A stretch of DNA of 64,000 nucleotides from Geojedonia litorea (GTDB lineage Bacteria; Bacteroidota; Bacteroidia; Flavobacteriales; Flavobacteriaceae). Shown in pieces: positions 52,554-61,656 of the stretch. Each line of letters starts with the position of its first letter. Position 1 is the first letter of the stretch. The notes beneath the pieces were generated by a model. The model had not been told where the DNA came from, made no database searches, and worked only from the letters and a program-made list of their open reading frames with translations. The stretch covers positions 496,001 through 560,000 of the forward strand of contig NZ_JBHSGP010000014.1 in the NCBI RefSeq assembly GCF_042654525.1, written 5' to 3'. Made by a program: the position numbers and the translations under genes.

Positions 52554-53996
52554 CTAAAAACTACAGCTCGTAATCTCTGTTACTCTTAAGGTATTAACCA
52601 TACCTTTATCCTGAATAGGCATTGCGGCAAGGCTAATTAACATATCACCAACATCTAAATACCCTTTTTTGCAAGCCATGGTGTTAACATCCTCAATAGT
52701 TTCATCAGTACTAACAAACTTGTCATAAAAAAATGATTCAACACCCCAAAGCAAACTCAACTGGGTTAAAATGCGTTTGTTGGAGGTAAACACTAAAATA
52801 TGAGCCGATGGTCGCCATGCCGAAATTTGAAACGCCGTATAACCACTATTGGTTAAGGTAGAAATTGCTTTGGCATTAATTTCATTCGCCATATGAGCCG
52901 CATGAAAGCAAATTGCTTTGGTAATATACCGTTTAGTTTTAATATGAGGCGGTGAATGTGGGACTTGTATTAACGTAGAGTCTTCAACACTTCTAATAAT
53001 ATTGGCCATTTGTCTAATCACCTGAATTGGATATTGCCCAACAGAAGTCTCTCCAGACAACATAACTGCATCTGCTCCATCCATAACCGAATTGGCAACA
53101 TCATTAACTTCGGCACGTGTTGGTGTAAGGCTAGAAATCATGGTCTCCATCATTTGTGTAGCAATAATTACAGGGATTCTCGCACGTTTGGCTCTTAATA
53201 CCAGTTGCTTTTGAATTAATGGCACTTCTTCAGCTGGGATTTCAACTCCCAAATCTCCTCTCGCTACCATTAAGCCGTCACAATAGGCTACAATTTTATC
53301 GATATTTTCAACCGCTTCAGGCTTTTCTATTTTAGCTATAATAGGAATTTTATGATCACTGTGCTCCTTAATTAAATCTTGAAGTTGAATTAAATCTTCA
53401 GCATGTCGTACAAATGAAAGTGCCATCCAATCCACTTTTTGACCAATGGCAAAAATAGCGTCTTCAATATCTTTCTCGGTAAGTGCAGGTTGTGAAATAT
53501 TTGTATTTGGAAGGTTTACCCCTTTTTTTGATTTTAATGCCCCCCCTTGAATGACTCTAGCTTTCACTTCAGATTTTTTATCTGTAGAAACCACTTCAAA
53601 AATCAACTTACCATCATCTAAAAGGATGCGCTCGCCTGGTTTAGCATCTTGTGGAAAATTATCGTAGGTCATGTAAACACGCTCTTTGGTACCTTCAAAA
53701 CGTTTGCCAGTTACAAACACGATTTCGTCTCCTTCATTAACCACCACTTCCTCTTTCATGACCCCTACTCTTAATTTAGGGCCTTGTAAATCACCTAAAA
53801 TAGCAGCGTTATACCCAAATTCTTCGTTGAGTTCACGTATCATTTTTATACGTTGCGCTACGGCATCATAATCGGCATGCGAAAAGTTAATACGAAACAC
53901 ATTTACGCCTTCATCTAACATTCCTTTTAAAACTTCTTTGGTGCTTGTTGCTGGACCCAAAGTAGCCACTATTTTTGTTTTCTTTCTTTTTAACAT
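52554..53996 (-). CDS. pyk: Pyruvate kinase
   Basis: The 480-aa protein catalyses the last step of glycolysis. Family motifs are KIVATLGPATSTKEVL, FRINFSHADYDAV, GDLQGPKLRVG, IIAKIEKPEAVENID, MVARGDLGVEIPAEEVP and ATQMMETMISSLTPTRAEVN. The short C-terminal domain ends at TEITSCSF. All catalytic residues are present. It lies 3 nt after the IPExxxVDY gene in the acpP-fabF-rnc-(IPExxxVDY)-pyk gene order, which is familiar in flavobacteria. Confidence 0.97.
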   Translation of the reverse strand: MLKRKKTKIVATLGPATSTKEVLKGMLDEGVNVFRINFSHADYDAVAQRIKMIRELNEEFGYNAAILGDLQGPKLRVGVMKEEVVVNEGDEIVFVTGKRFEGTKERVYMTYDNFPQDAKPGERILLDDGKLIFEVVSTDKKSEVKARVIQGGALKSKKGVNLPNTNISQPALTEKDIEDAIFAIGQKVDWMALSFVRHAEDLIQLQDLIKEHSDHKIPIIAKIEKPEAVENIDKIVAYCDGLMVARGDLGVEIPAEEVPLIQKQLVLRAKRARIPVIIATQMMETMISSLTPTRAEVNDVANSVMDGADAVMLSGETSVGQYPIQVIRQMANIIRSVEDSTLIQVPHSPPHIKTKRYITKAICFHAAHMANEINAKAISTLTNSGYTAFQISAWRPSAHILVFTSNKRILTQLSLLWGVESFFYDKFVSTDETIEDVNTMACKKGYLDVGDMLISLAAMPIQDKGMVNTLRVTEITSCSF

Positions 53997-53999
53997 TAA

Positions 54000-54479
54000 T
54001 CAAAAAATTAAATTGTCTTTAGACTTTAAATCCTCTACATCTATGCTGTAAGAGGTAATTACTTGCGGTATAGATTGAATCTTGTTCAACACTTTTTTCT
54101 CTTTAAACCTTAAGGTTTCGTCTGAAATCTTTAATAGGTAGTCTACATTTTTAAATTCGGGAAGCAAATAAAAGGTTTTCAAAACCTTGTTTTGATTTGT
54201 AAATAATGACCCCGAACTTTGTAAGCTATCTTCTTCTCTTTTGCACACATTTGAGACCAAATTCCAAGTGGTTTCATTTTCAATGTCTTGCCATTCGTAT
54301 ATCGAGTACGATGCAGCAAAATATTTATAATCCAAATCTCTATCCATTCTAGAAAGGTTTAAATCTAAATGTTTATTAAGCAAATAGGCCAACCTGTAAT
54401 CTTCTAACTCACAATGAATAGCTAAAAGGGAAAACGAAGTATCATAAAAATCGTCAACAACTAATTTGTGCAATGCCAT
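54000..54479 (-). CDS. IPExxxVDY family protein
   Basis: The 159-aa protein carries LPEFKNVDYLLKISDE near residue 116, a variant of the motif (I/L-P-E-x3-V-D-Y) for which the family is named. The N-terminal part is helical (MALHKLVVDDFYDTSFSLLA). The family is restricted to Bacteroidota and has no known function. It almost always precedes pyk; here the gap is 3 nt. Coupling to pyruvate kinase suggests a link with its expression or activity but is unproven. Confidence 0.9.
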   Translation of the reverse strand: MALHKLVVDDFYDTSFSLLAIHCELEDYRLAYLLNKHLDLNLSRMDRDLDYKYFAASYSIYEWQDIENETTWNLVSNVCKREEDSLQSSGSLFTNQNKVLKTFYLLPEFKNVDYLLKISDETLRFKEKKVLNKIQSIPQVITSYSIDVEDLKSKDNLIF

Positions 54480-54541
54480 AATACCACAATGAGGTGTAAA
54501 TATACTATATTATTGCTATTTGAAAGTGAAGTTTTAACTAT

Positions 54542-54553
54542 TCTAGGCCTAGA
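54542..54553. repeat. 12-bp perfect palindrome TCTAGGCCTAGA
   Basis: The palindrome lies in the 121-bp gap between rnc and the IPExxxVDY gene, 60-70 nt upstream of the latter start codon. It could be a binding site. No promoter consensus is visible beside it. Confidence 0.4.
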
Positions 54554-54600
54554 TTTCTACGAAAACGTTATAGTTTACAAAAATTAAAAGGCCTTATAAT

Positions 54601-55347
54601 TTAATCGTTAAATGATCTTGTAATTTTGGATTGAAATGCGAAAAAGGCGCGTTTTGAAGCTTTTTCTTCTGCCTTTTTTTTCGATGTGGCTCTGGCTTTT
54701 GCCACAACTTTTTCATTGATTGAAAGTTTGACTGAAAAATGTTTTAACTCATCAATTCCTGTGTCTTCGTAAACTTGGTAATCAAAGGTTTTCTTTTCCT
54801 TCTGACACCATTCTATTAGTAAGCTTTTATAACTAATGACCTTCCCTTCTAATTTTTCAATATCTACGTGTGGATTAATGACTCGATTATAAATAAATTT
54901 TTCGCAATATTTATAACCTCTATCTAAATAGATTGCCCCAACAAGGGCTTCAAAGAGATTACCGTGAATATTGCTGCCAAAATTATTTTTAGGAATTTTA
55001 CTTTCTACTAAATCTATGAGTTTTAACTCTCTTCCTAATTCATTAAGATGTTCTCTACTCACTACTTTCGAACGCATTTTAGTTAAATAGCCTTCATCGC
55101 CATGAGGTACTTTGCTAAATAAATATGACGCGATAACTGCACTTAACATAGCGTCACCAACAAACTCTAAGCGCTCATAATTAATGGCATTTCCCTTTTT
55201 ATCTTTGATGTTCATAGATCTATGGGTAAACGCCTTAAGATAGAGCTCCTTATCTCTGGGCTTAAAATTTAAAATCTTTCTTAATTGCAAAAAAAAATCC
55301 CCGTTAGGAATTGAACGGGAATTAAATATGTTGCGAATGTAATTCAT
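54601..55347 (-). CDS. rnc: Ribonuclease III
   Basis: I start at the Met at 55347 (248 aa); the frame extends to 55404 inside fabF, which I reject. The RNase III signature YERLEFVGDAMLSAVIASYL near residues 64-83 is followed by the second acidic site NLFEALVGAIYLDRG. A C-terminal double-stranded RNA-binding domain spans about 165-238 (YKSLLIEWCQKEKKTFDYQV ... SKKKAEEKASKRAFFAF). It cleaves double-stranded RNA in rRNA and mRNA processing. It follows fabF after 7 nt. Confidence 0.96.
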   Translation of the reverse strand: MNYIRNIFNSRSIPNGDFFLQLRKILNFKPRDKELYLKAFTHRSMNIKDKKGNAINYERLEFVGDAMLSAVIASYLFSKVPHGDEGYLTKMRSKVVSREHLNELGRELKLIDLVESKIPKNNFGSNIHGNLFEALVGAIYLDRGYKYCEKFIYNRVINPHVDIEKLEGKVISYKSLLIEWCQKEKKTFDYQVYEDTGIDELKHFSVKLSINEKVVAKARATSKKKAEEKASKRAFFAFQSKITRSFND

Positions 55348-55354
55348 TCGAAGA

Positions 55355-56605
55355 TTAATCAATTTTTTTAAATAAGACACAAGCATTGTGACCACCAAAC
55401 CCAAAGGTATTACTCATGGCTACTTTTACGTCTCGTTTTTGTGCTTTGTTTAAAGTTAAGTTTAAATTGGAATCAATATTCTCATCAACAACTTCATGAT
55501 TAATGGTTGGTGGTACAATTCCGTGTTCCATAGCCAAAATGGCTGCAATAGCTTCAATAGCACCGGCTGCACCTAATAAATGTCCTGTCATGGACTTTGT
55601 TGAATTGATATTAATATTTTTGGCATGATCACCAAAAACTTCCTTAATAGCCTTAAGTTCGGCAACATCTCCAAGTGGAGTCGAGGTTCCATGAGTATTA
55701 ATATGGTCTACCTCTTCTGGTCCAATTCCAGCATTTTCCAAGCAATTTTTCATCACTGCAATCACCCCAATCCCATCAGGATGTGGAGCTGTCATATGAT
55801 AAGCATCAGAAGATAACCCGCCGCCTAATACTTCGGCATAAATTTTTGCGCCTCTTGCTTTTGCATGCTCATAGTCTTCAAGAATAATAGCACCGGCACC
55901 TTCTCCAAGTACAAAACCATCACGGGTGGCATCAAAAGGTCTCGATGCCGTTTCTGGGGTCTCATTTCTCGTAGATAGTGCATGCATTGCATTAAAACCG
56001 CCCATTCCTGCAATAGTTACCGCTGCCTCGCTTCCGCCAGTTACAATAACATCACAATGACCAAGACGTATATAATTTAAGGCGTCAATCATTGCATTAG
56101 CAGAGGATGCACAAGCGGATACCGTTGTATAGTTGGGCCCCATAAATCCATTCTTAATAGAAATGTTACCGGGAGCAATATCTGCAATCATTTTAGGGAT
56201 AAAGAATGGGTTAAATCTTGGTGTACCATCACCCGCTGCAAAATTCAATACTTCATCTTGAAAAGTTTCAAGGCCGCCTATACCAGCACCCCAAACAACG
56301 CCCACTCTTAATTTGTTGACTTTGTTAAGATCCAATTTAGCATCAATGATGGCCTCATCAGAGGCCACCATAGCATACTGTGTAAATCTATCCATTTTAC
56401 GCGCTTCCTTTCTATCTAGAAATTGTGTCGCATCAAAGTTTTTCAATTCACAAGCGAATTTTGTCTTGAACTTTTCAGTATCAAAATACGTTATAGGTGC
56501 CGCACCACTTTTACCACTTATGAGACCATTCCAGTACTCATCTTTAGTGTTACCAATAGGTGTAAGTGCGCCTAAACCGGTTACTACAACTCGCTTTAAT
56601 TCCAT
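55355..56605 (-). CDS. fabF: 3-oxoacyl-[acyl-carrier-protein] synthase II
   Basis: The 416-aa condensing enzyme extends fatty acids. The Cys-His-His triad is visible: Cys165 in TVSACASSANAM, His in INTHGTSTPLGD and His in KSMTGHLLGAAGA. The C-terminal SNTFGFGGHNACVLF is the usual glycine-rich loop. It acts on the acyl carrier protein encoded 12 nt upstream. Normal length. Confidence 0.97.
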   Translation of the reverse strand: MELKRVVVTGLGALTPIGNTKDEYWNGLISGKSGAAPITYFDTEKFKTKFACELKNFDATQFLDRKEARKMDRFTQYAMVASDEAIIDAKLDLNKVNKLRVGVVWGAGIGGLETFQDEVLNFAAGDGTPRFNPFFIPKMIADIAPGNISIKNGFMGPNYTTVSACASSANAMIDALNYIRLGHCDVIVTGGSEAAVTIAGMGGFNAMHALSTRNETPETASRPFDATRDGFVLGEGAGAIILEDYEHAKARGAKIYAEVLGGGLSSDAYHMTAPHPDGIGVIAVMKNCLENAGIGPEEVDHINTHGTSTPLGDVAELKAIKEVFGDHAKNININSTKSMTGHLLGAAGAIEAIAAILAMEHGIVPPTINHEVVDENIDSNLNLTLNKAQKRDVKVAMSNTFGFGGHNACVLFKKID

Positions 56606-56617
56606 AAATTTGTTTGC

Positions 56618-56851
56618 TTATTTTGCAGCTTCTATATATGATATAGCTTGACCAACTGTTGCAATGTTTTCAGCTTGATCATCAGGAATTTGGATATCAA
56701 ATTCTTTTTCGAATTCCATGATTAATTCCACAGTGTCTAATGAATCTGCGCCTAAATCGTTTGTGAAGCTAGCTTCAGTAACAACTTCGTTTTCATCAAC
56801 ACCTAATTTGTCTACGATAATCGCTTTTACTCTTGATGCAATGTCTGACAT
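56618..56851 (-). CDS. acpP: Acyl carrier protein
   Basis: The 77-aa acidic protein has the phosphopantetheine site GADSLDTVELIMEFE with Ser37. It shuttles acyl chains in fatty acid synthesis. It is the first gene of the acpP-fabF-rnc unit and diverges from purN with a 272-bp AT-rich gap. A TATTTTTG box (minus strand, 56889-56882) stands 31 nt upstream. Confidence 0.98.
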   Translation of the reverse strand: MSDIASRVKAIIVDKLGVDENEVVTEASFTNDLGADSLDTVELIMEFEKEFDIQIPDDQAENIATVGQAISYIEAAK

Positions 56852-56881
56852 AATCTTTAATTTTAAGTTTTAATTAGTTGG

Positions 56882-56889
56882 CAAAAATA
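56882..56889 (-). promoter_or_regulatory. Candidate -7 box of the acpP operon
   Basis: The minus strand reads TATTTTTG, matching TAnnTTTG, 30 nt upstream of the ATG. No TTG -33 element at 17-23 nt, so moderate to weak. The rest of the 56852-57123 gap is A/T-rich without other recognisable sites. Confidence 0.4.
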
Positions 56890-57123
56890 AAAAACTTTAT
56901 TTTTAAAACACACCTTTACTATAAAAATGTGTTTGTAATTTACTAAAATTACTGCGAAGTATTTCTATTTTGCCTTCTAATTGTTAATATTTATTCTTTT
57001 TTTTGTTCGAACAATTTAACATTATATTCTGTAAAATAAAATTAGCTTGAAAAATCCGTAAAACACCAATGACAGATAGAGATGGCCAATTGATTAAATA
57101 TTAATGTTTAAAGCTATTAACAA

Positions 57124-57696
57124 ATGAAACGTATAGTGATTTTTGCTTCCGGAAGTGGTACAAATGCCGAAAATTTAATCAAATTTTTTCGAGACAAAGA
57201 TCATGCGTCTGTTGTTCTGGTATTGACTAACAATCCTCATGCCATGGTTTTAGACCGATGCAAGCAACTACAAATTAGCGCTTTATCTTTTAATAAAACA
57301 GCTTTTACAAAAACTAATGATGTGCTTAATATTTTGAAAGCCACGCAACCAGACTTAATTATCCTTGCCGGTTTTTTATGGAAATTCCCTGAATTTATTT
57401 TGAACCAATTTCCAAACAAAGTTATAAATGTACATCCTGCATTATTACCAAAATTTGGAGGGAAAGGTATGTATGGCATGCATGTACATGAAGCCGTTGT
57501 TGCCAATAATGAAACCGAAACAGGCATCACTATACATTATGTAAATGAACATTACGATGAAGGCGCTATCATTTTTCAAGCGAAATGCGAGGTGAGTCCT
57601 AAAGATTCGGCTGAAGATGTTGCCACCAAAATCCATCAATTAGAAATGGAACACTTCCCCAAAGTCGTTGAAAAGCTTCTGTTAAATACAAACTAA
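57124..57696 (+). CDS. purN: Phosphoribosylglycinamide formyltransferase
   Basis: The 190-aa protein transfers a formyl group from 10-formyl-THF in step three of purine synthesis. Motifs: IVIFASGSGTNAENLIKFF at the N-terminus (phosphate-binding), LAGFLWKFPEFILNQFPNKV, INVHPALLPKFGGKGMYGMH with the catalytic His, and TGITIHYVNEHYDEGAII with catalytic Asp. Diverges from acpP. rnhA follows after 28 nt. Confidence 0.96.
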   Translation: MKRIVIFASGSGTNAENLIKFFRDKDHASVVLVLTNNPHAMVLDRCKQLQISALSFNKTAFTKTNDVLNILKATQPDLIILAGFLWKFPEFILNQFPNKVINVHPALLPKFGGKGMYGMHVHEAVVANNETETGITIHYVNEHYDEGAIIFQAKCEVSPKDSAEDVATKIHQLEMEHFPKVVEKLLLNTN

Positions 57697-57724
57697 TAAA
57701 TTTCTGTTTTCACAGAAACTGAAG

Positions 57725-58363
57725 ATGAGCAAAAAGAAAAAAAAATACTATACAGTCTGGAAAGGCCATCATACAGGAGTTTTCGAATCTTGGGACGATT
57801 GTAAAGCGCAAATTAAAGATTTTCAGGGTGCTCAATACAAATCATTTGGAACTTTTGATGCTGCTAAACAGGCCTTAAAAGGAAATTATAAGGATTATAT
57901 CACAAAAGGCAAGTTTAAAAGTGAACTTTCAGAATTGCAACTAAAAAAAATTGGTCAGCCCAATTTCAATTCAATTGCCGTAGATGCAGCATCAAGTGGA
58001 AATCCAGGAAAAATGGAATATCGAGGTGTTGATACCAAAACCAAGAAACAATTGTTCATTCAGGGCCCTTTTGAAGAAGGCACTAATAATATTGGCGAAT
58101 TTTTAGCGATTGTTCATGGTTTAGCCTTGCTTAAAAAAAATAAAAGTGACCGAATTATTTATACCGATTCCAAAACGGCGATAAGTTGGGTAAAGAAAAA
58201 AACATGTAACACTAAATTAGAACGTAACCAAAAAACCGAAAAACTTTTTGAATTGATTGAACGTGCTGTTCATTGGTTAAAAACAAACCAATATAGCACA
58301 CCAATTGTAAAATGGGAAACCAAAGCTTGGGGAGAAATTCCTGCCGATTTTGGCAGAAAATAA
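57725..58363 (+). CDS. rnhA: Ribonuclease HI with N-terminal viroplasmin (Caulimo_VI) domain
   Basis: The 212-aa protein starts with a hybrid-binding viroplasmin-like domain (KKKYYTVWKGHHTGVFESWD ... KSFGTFDAAKQAL, about residues 1-50). The RNase H fold follows: AVDAASSGNPGKMEYRGV (first catalytic Asp), GEFLAIVHGLALL (Glu), IIYTDSKTAISWVKKK (Asp) and the last Asp probably in PADFG. The first motif reads DAASSGNPG where most enzymes have DGAxxGNPG, a mild variation. It removes RNA from RNA-DNA hybrids. Lies between purN and the PfkB kinase. Confidence 0.92.
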   Translation: MSKKKKKYYTVWKGHHTGVFESWDDCKAQIKDFQGAQYKSFGTFDAAKQALKGNYKDYITKGKFKSELSELQLKKIGQPNFNSIAVDAASSGNPGKMEYRGVDTKTKKQLFIQGPFEEGTNNIGEFLAIVHGLALLKKNKSDRIIYTDSKTAISWVKKKTCNTKLERNQKTEKLFELIERAVHWLKTNQYSTPIVKWETKAWGEIPADFGRK

Positions 58364-58389
58364 ATTCGTTTTTTAGGACTTAAAAACCT

Positions 58390-58397
58390 TATATTTG
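58390..58397 (+). promoter_or_regulatory. Candidate -7 box of the PfkB kinase gene
   Basis: TATATTTG, an exact match to the Bacteroidota -7 consensus, lies 21 nt before the ATG at 58419. The -33 element is not evident. Confidence 0.5.
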
Positions 58398-58418
58398 CAG
58401 CAAAATTGAAACACGTCT

Positions 58419-59345
58419 ATGAACAAACTAGTTGCTGTAGGGACCGTAGCCTTTGATGCCATTGAAACTCCTTTTGGAAAAACAGATAAAATACTTGGGG
58501 GCGCAGCAACATTTATAGGATTAGCGGCAGCGCAATTTGAAATTGATACAGCATTGGTTTCAATTGTGGGAAACGATTTTCCAAGTGACTATCTTGACTT
58601 ACTTTCAAATAAAGGTATTGATGTTTCAGGCATTGAAATTGTTAAAAATGGTAAGACCTTCTTTTGGAGTGGTCGTTATCACAACGATATGAATTCTCGC
58701 GACACTTTGGTAACAGAACTCAATGTGCTTGCCGATTTTAATCCCGTTGTTCCACAAAATTATAGAGACGCAGAAATAGTGATGCTCGGTAATTTGCACC
58801 CTTTAACACAATTAAGTGTGTTAGATCAAATGGACAAAAAACCAAAATTAGCAGTTCTTGATACCATGAATTTTTGGATGAATTCTGCATTAGACGATTT
58901 ACATAAAGTTATTAAAAGAGTTGATGTTATCACCATAAATGACGAAGAAGCAAGGCAATTAACCGGGGAGTATTCATTGGTAGTTGCTGCGAGAAAAATT
59001 CATGAAATGGGCCCCAAATATGTTGTGATTAAAAAAGGAGAACATGGAGCATTATTGTTTCATAATGATAATGTGTTTTATGCTCCCGCTTTACCTTTAG
59101 AAGAAGTGTTCGATCCAACTGGAGCAGGAGATACCTTTGCAGGAGGCTTTGTTGGTTATCTTGCCAAAACAGGAGACACTTCATTTGAAAATATGAAGAA
59201 CGCCATCATTTTTGGTTCAACTTTGGCCTCGTTTTGTGTAGAAAAGTTTGGAACCGAGCGCATGATTAATCTTTCAAAAGCAGAAGTACACAAACGCTTA
59301 TTACAATTTAGACAATTAACCCAATTTGAAATTGAATTAACATAA
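58419..59345 (+). CDS. PfkB-family sugar/nucleoside kinase
   Basis: The 308-aa protein has the ribokinase/PfkB fold: GGAATFIGLAAAQFEIDTAL near residues 26-45, MLGNLHPLTQLSVL, ITINDEEARQLTGEYSLVVA and the C-terminal signature DPTGAGDTFAGGFVGYL with the catalytic Asp. The substrate could be a sugar, ribose or a nucleoside; the context of purN and an amidophosphoribosyltransferase hints at nucleotide metabolism but proves nothing. A terminator follows. Confidence 0.9.
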   Translation: MNKLVAVGTVAFDAIETPFGKTDKILGGAATFIGLAAAQFEIDTALVSIVGNDFPSDYLDLLSNKGIDVSGIEIVKNGKTFFWSGRYHNDMNSRDTLVTELNVLADFNPVVPQNYRDAEIVMLGNLHPLTQLSVLDQMDKKPKLAVLDTMNFWMNSALDDLHKVIKRVDVITINDEEARQLTGEYSLVVAARKIHEMGPKYVVIKKGEHGALLFHNDNVFYAPALPLEEVFDPTGAGDTFAGGFVGYLAKTGDTSFENMKNAIIFGSTLASFCVEKFGTERMINLSKAEVHKRLLQFRQLTQFEIELT

Positions 59346-59349
59346 ACCA

Positions 59350-59376
59350 GCGCGCTCAAATAGAGCGCGTTTTTAA
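59350..59376 (+). terminator. Intrinsic terminator of the PfkB kinase gene
   Basis: CGCGCTC (59351-59357) and GAGCGCG (59363-59369) form a G/C-rich stem around AAATA, followed by TTTTTAATTT. It lies 5 nt after the stop and 22-48 nt before the next ATG, so it probably attenuates or separates that gene. Confidence 0.82.
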
Positions 59377-59397
59377 TTTAAATATCCTTTAGCAACA

Positions 59398-61296
59398 ATG
59401 AGCGATGCTTTAAAACATGAATGCGGAATTGCACTCATACGACTTTTAAAACCTCTTGAATATTATAAAGAGAAATATGGAAGTGCCTTTTACGGCGTTA
59501 ACAAAATGTATCTCATGATGGAAAAACAGCACAATCGAGGGCAAGACGGTGCTGGTTTTGCAAGTATTAAATTAGACACTAGACCTGGTGAACGCTATAT
59601 AAGCAGAGTACGTTCTATAGCTCAACAACCTATTCAGGATATATTTGCTCAAATCAATGAACGTGTTAATAAAGAATTTGCAGAACACCCCGAGTATGTT
59701 GATGATGTTGGATTACAGAAACGTTATATTCCTTACGTTGGTGAATTGCTTTTAGGTCATGTTCGCTATGGTACCTTTGGTAAAAACAGTGTTGAAAGTG
59801 TTCATCCATTTTTAAGACAGAACAATTGGATGCATAGAAACCTCATCGTGGCAGGAAATTTTAATATGACCAATGTTAATGAATTGTTTGATGGCTTAGT
59901 AAGGCTTGGACAGCACCCAAAAGAAAAAGCTGATACCATTACTATCATGGAAAAAATTGGTCACTTTTTAGATGATGCGGTCGCAAAAAAATACAAGCAG
60001 CTTAAAAAAGAAGGTTACAATAAAAATGAATGTAGCCCTCTAATTGCCGAGCGCTTAAACGTAGCTAAAATACTTAAGCGTGCTTCTAAAAACTGGGATG
60101 GCGGTTATGCCATGGCGGGACTATTAGGACATGGCGACTCCTTCGTACTTAGAGATCCTGCTGGGATTAGACCTGCATATTATTACAAAGATGATGAAAT
60201 TGTAGTGGTCGCTTCAGAACGCCCAGTGATTCAAACCGTATTTAATGTCAACTTTGAAGATGTCAAAGAACTAGCCCCTGGACACGCTATTATTACAAAA
60301 AAATCTGGAAAAACCTCAATCACTCAAATCATTGAGCCTTTAGAACGTAAAGCCTGTTCATTCGAACGCATTTATTTTTCTCGTGGTAGTGATGCTGAAA
60401 TTTACCAAGAACGTAAAGAACTGGGAAAACTTTTAATGCCTCGTGTTCTAAAAGCAATTGATAATGACACTAAAAACACAGTTTTTTCATACATCCCTAA
60501 TACAGCCGAAACGTCGTTTTATGGCATGATTGAAATGGTTGAAAAACACTTGAATGAGAAAAAAACACAAGCCATATTGAATGGTAATGGTAAATTATCT
60601 GCCGATAATGTAAAGCAAATATTGTCTGAACGTCCACGAATTGAAAAAGTTGCAATTAAGGATGTAAAATTAAGAACCTTTATTACTGAAGACAGTAGCA
60701 GGGATGATTTAGTTGCGCATGTGTATGATGTTACTTATGGAATAATTAAACCCGAAGACAATCTTGTTATTATTGATGATAGTATTGTAAGAGGAACCAC
60801 TTTAAAAAAGAGTATCATTAAAATGATGGATCGTTTACATCCTAAAAAAATTGTCGTTGTGTCGTCGGCGCCACAAATTAGATATCCAGATTGTTATGGT
60901 ATTGACATGGCAAGACTTGAAGATCTCATAGCATTTAGGGCAATGCTAGAATTATTAAAAGAAAATAACAAGTATCATTTAATTGAAGAAGTTTACCACA
61001 AATGCAAAGCTCAAGTTGACATTGAGGATAAAAATGTAAAGAATTTTGTTAAAGAATTGTACGATCATTTTACTGATGAAGACATTGAAACTAAAATTTC
61101 GGAGTTAATCTGTGATGAAAGTATAAAAGCTAAAGTTGAAACTATTTTCCAACCAGTTGAAAATTTACATAAGGCATGCCCTAAAAATTTAGGAGATTGG
61201 TATTTTACTGGAAACTACCCAACCGATGGAGGTAACCGCGTGGTTAACAGGGCTTTTATTAATTTTTTCGAAGGTAATAAGGAACGCGCCTATTAA
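59398..61296 (+). CDS. Long amidophosphoribosyltransferase (PurF-like, class II glutamine amidotransferase)
   Basis: The 632-aa protein has an Ntn glutamine-amidotransferase domain: the catalytic Cys is probably Cys9 in KHECGIALIR, reached by removal of a short propeptide, and MEKQHNRGQDGAGFASIKL follows. The C-terminal phosphoribosyltransferase domain has the PRPP loop NLVIIDDSIVRGTTLKKSII. It is about 130 residues longer than classical PurF (about 500 aa), with extra segments in the glutaminase part and a C-terminal extension. Bacteroidota carry such a long form. It makes phosphoribosylamine from PRPP and glutamine if active as PurF; a second, normal purF may exist elsewhere. Confidence 0.88.
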   Translation: MSDALKHECGIALIRLLKPLEYYKEKYGSAFYGVNKMYLMMEKQHNRGQDGAGFASIKLDTRPGERYISRVRSIAQQPIQDIFAQINERVNKEFAEHPEYVDDVGLQKRYIPYVGELLLGHVRYGTFGKNSVESVHPFLRQNNWMHRNLIVAGNFNMTNVNELFDGLVRLGQHPKEKADTITIMEKIGHFLDDAVAKKYKQLKKEGYNKNECSPLIAERLNVAKILKRASKNWDGGYAMAGLLGHGDSFVLRDPAGIRPAYYYKDDEIVVVASERPVIQTVFNVNFEDVKELAPGHAIITKKSGKTSITQIIEPLERKACSFERIYFSRGSDAEIYQERKELGKLLMPRVLKAIDNDTKNTVFSYIPNTAETSFYGMIEMVEKHLNEKKTQAILNGNGKLSADNVKQILSERPRIEKVAIKDVKLRTFITEDSSRDDLVAHVYDVTYGIIKPEDNLVIIDDSIVRGTTLKKSIIKMMDRLHPKKIVVVSSAPQIRYPDCYGIDMARLEDLIAFRAMLELLKENNKYHLIEEVYHKCKAQVDIEDKNVKNFVKELYDHFTDEDIETKISELICDESIKAKVETIFQPVENLHKACPKNLGDWYFTGNYPTDGGNRVVNRAFINFFEGNKERAY

Positions 61297-61410
61297 TACT
61301 TTTTCAGATTTTATTACAGTTAATCCATAAAAATACACTTTTTATCTGAAAAAAATGCATTTCATCTAATATATATAAATCGATAATTAAATTACACATA
61401 CATTAGCGCT

Positions 61411-61483
61411 ACCATAACATAAGTAGGTTAAGTTCATGGTAGATTTGGGGCAAAAAAAGGTGAACACTCGTTCACCTTTTTTT
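61411..61483 (+). ncRNA. Putative small RNA, copy 1
   Basis: The element starts ACCATAACATAAGTAGGTTA and ends in a strong intrinsic terminator: AAAGGTGAAC / GTTCACCTTT around ACTC, then TTTT. The 5' ACCAT can pair with ATGGT at 61436-61440 to form a first hairpin. A -7-like box TACATTAG (61399-61406) ends exactly 4 nt before the element, as in copy 2. No start codon with a meaningful frame is inside. The predicted transcript is about 72 nt. It is nearly identical to copy 2 across its whole length, while flanking DNA is unrelated. Confidence 0.65.
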
Positions 61484-61656
61484 ATTGAAATCATTTATAG
61501 TATTTTAATTAATATTATCGATACAACTGTCGTCAGCACTCATAATATTTGTAAGGAATTTAACTAAAATCTACTTAATTATCCTTTTAAGCCAATTTAT
61601 AAGTCGTTTGTCTAAAAAATTAAACAATTAAATACAAGTCCTTTTATATTTGTTTC

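Noticed and set aside
54480..54600. Small RNA in the gap between rnc and the IPExxxVDY gene
   Set aside because: Only a 12-bp palindrome is present; there is no terminator and no -7 box in a suitable position.
57697..57724. Hairpin TTTCTG...CAGAAA between purN and rnhA as a terminator
   Set aside because: No T-run follows and the two genes are only 28 nt apart, so it is more likely incidental within an operon.
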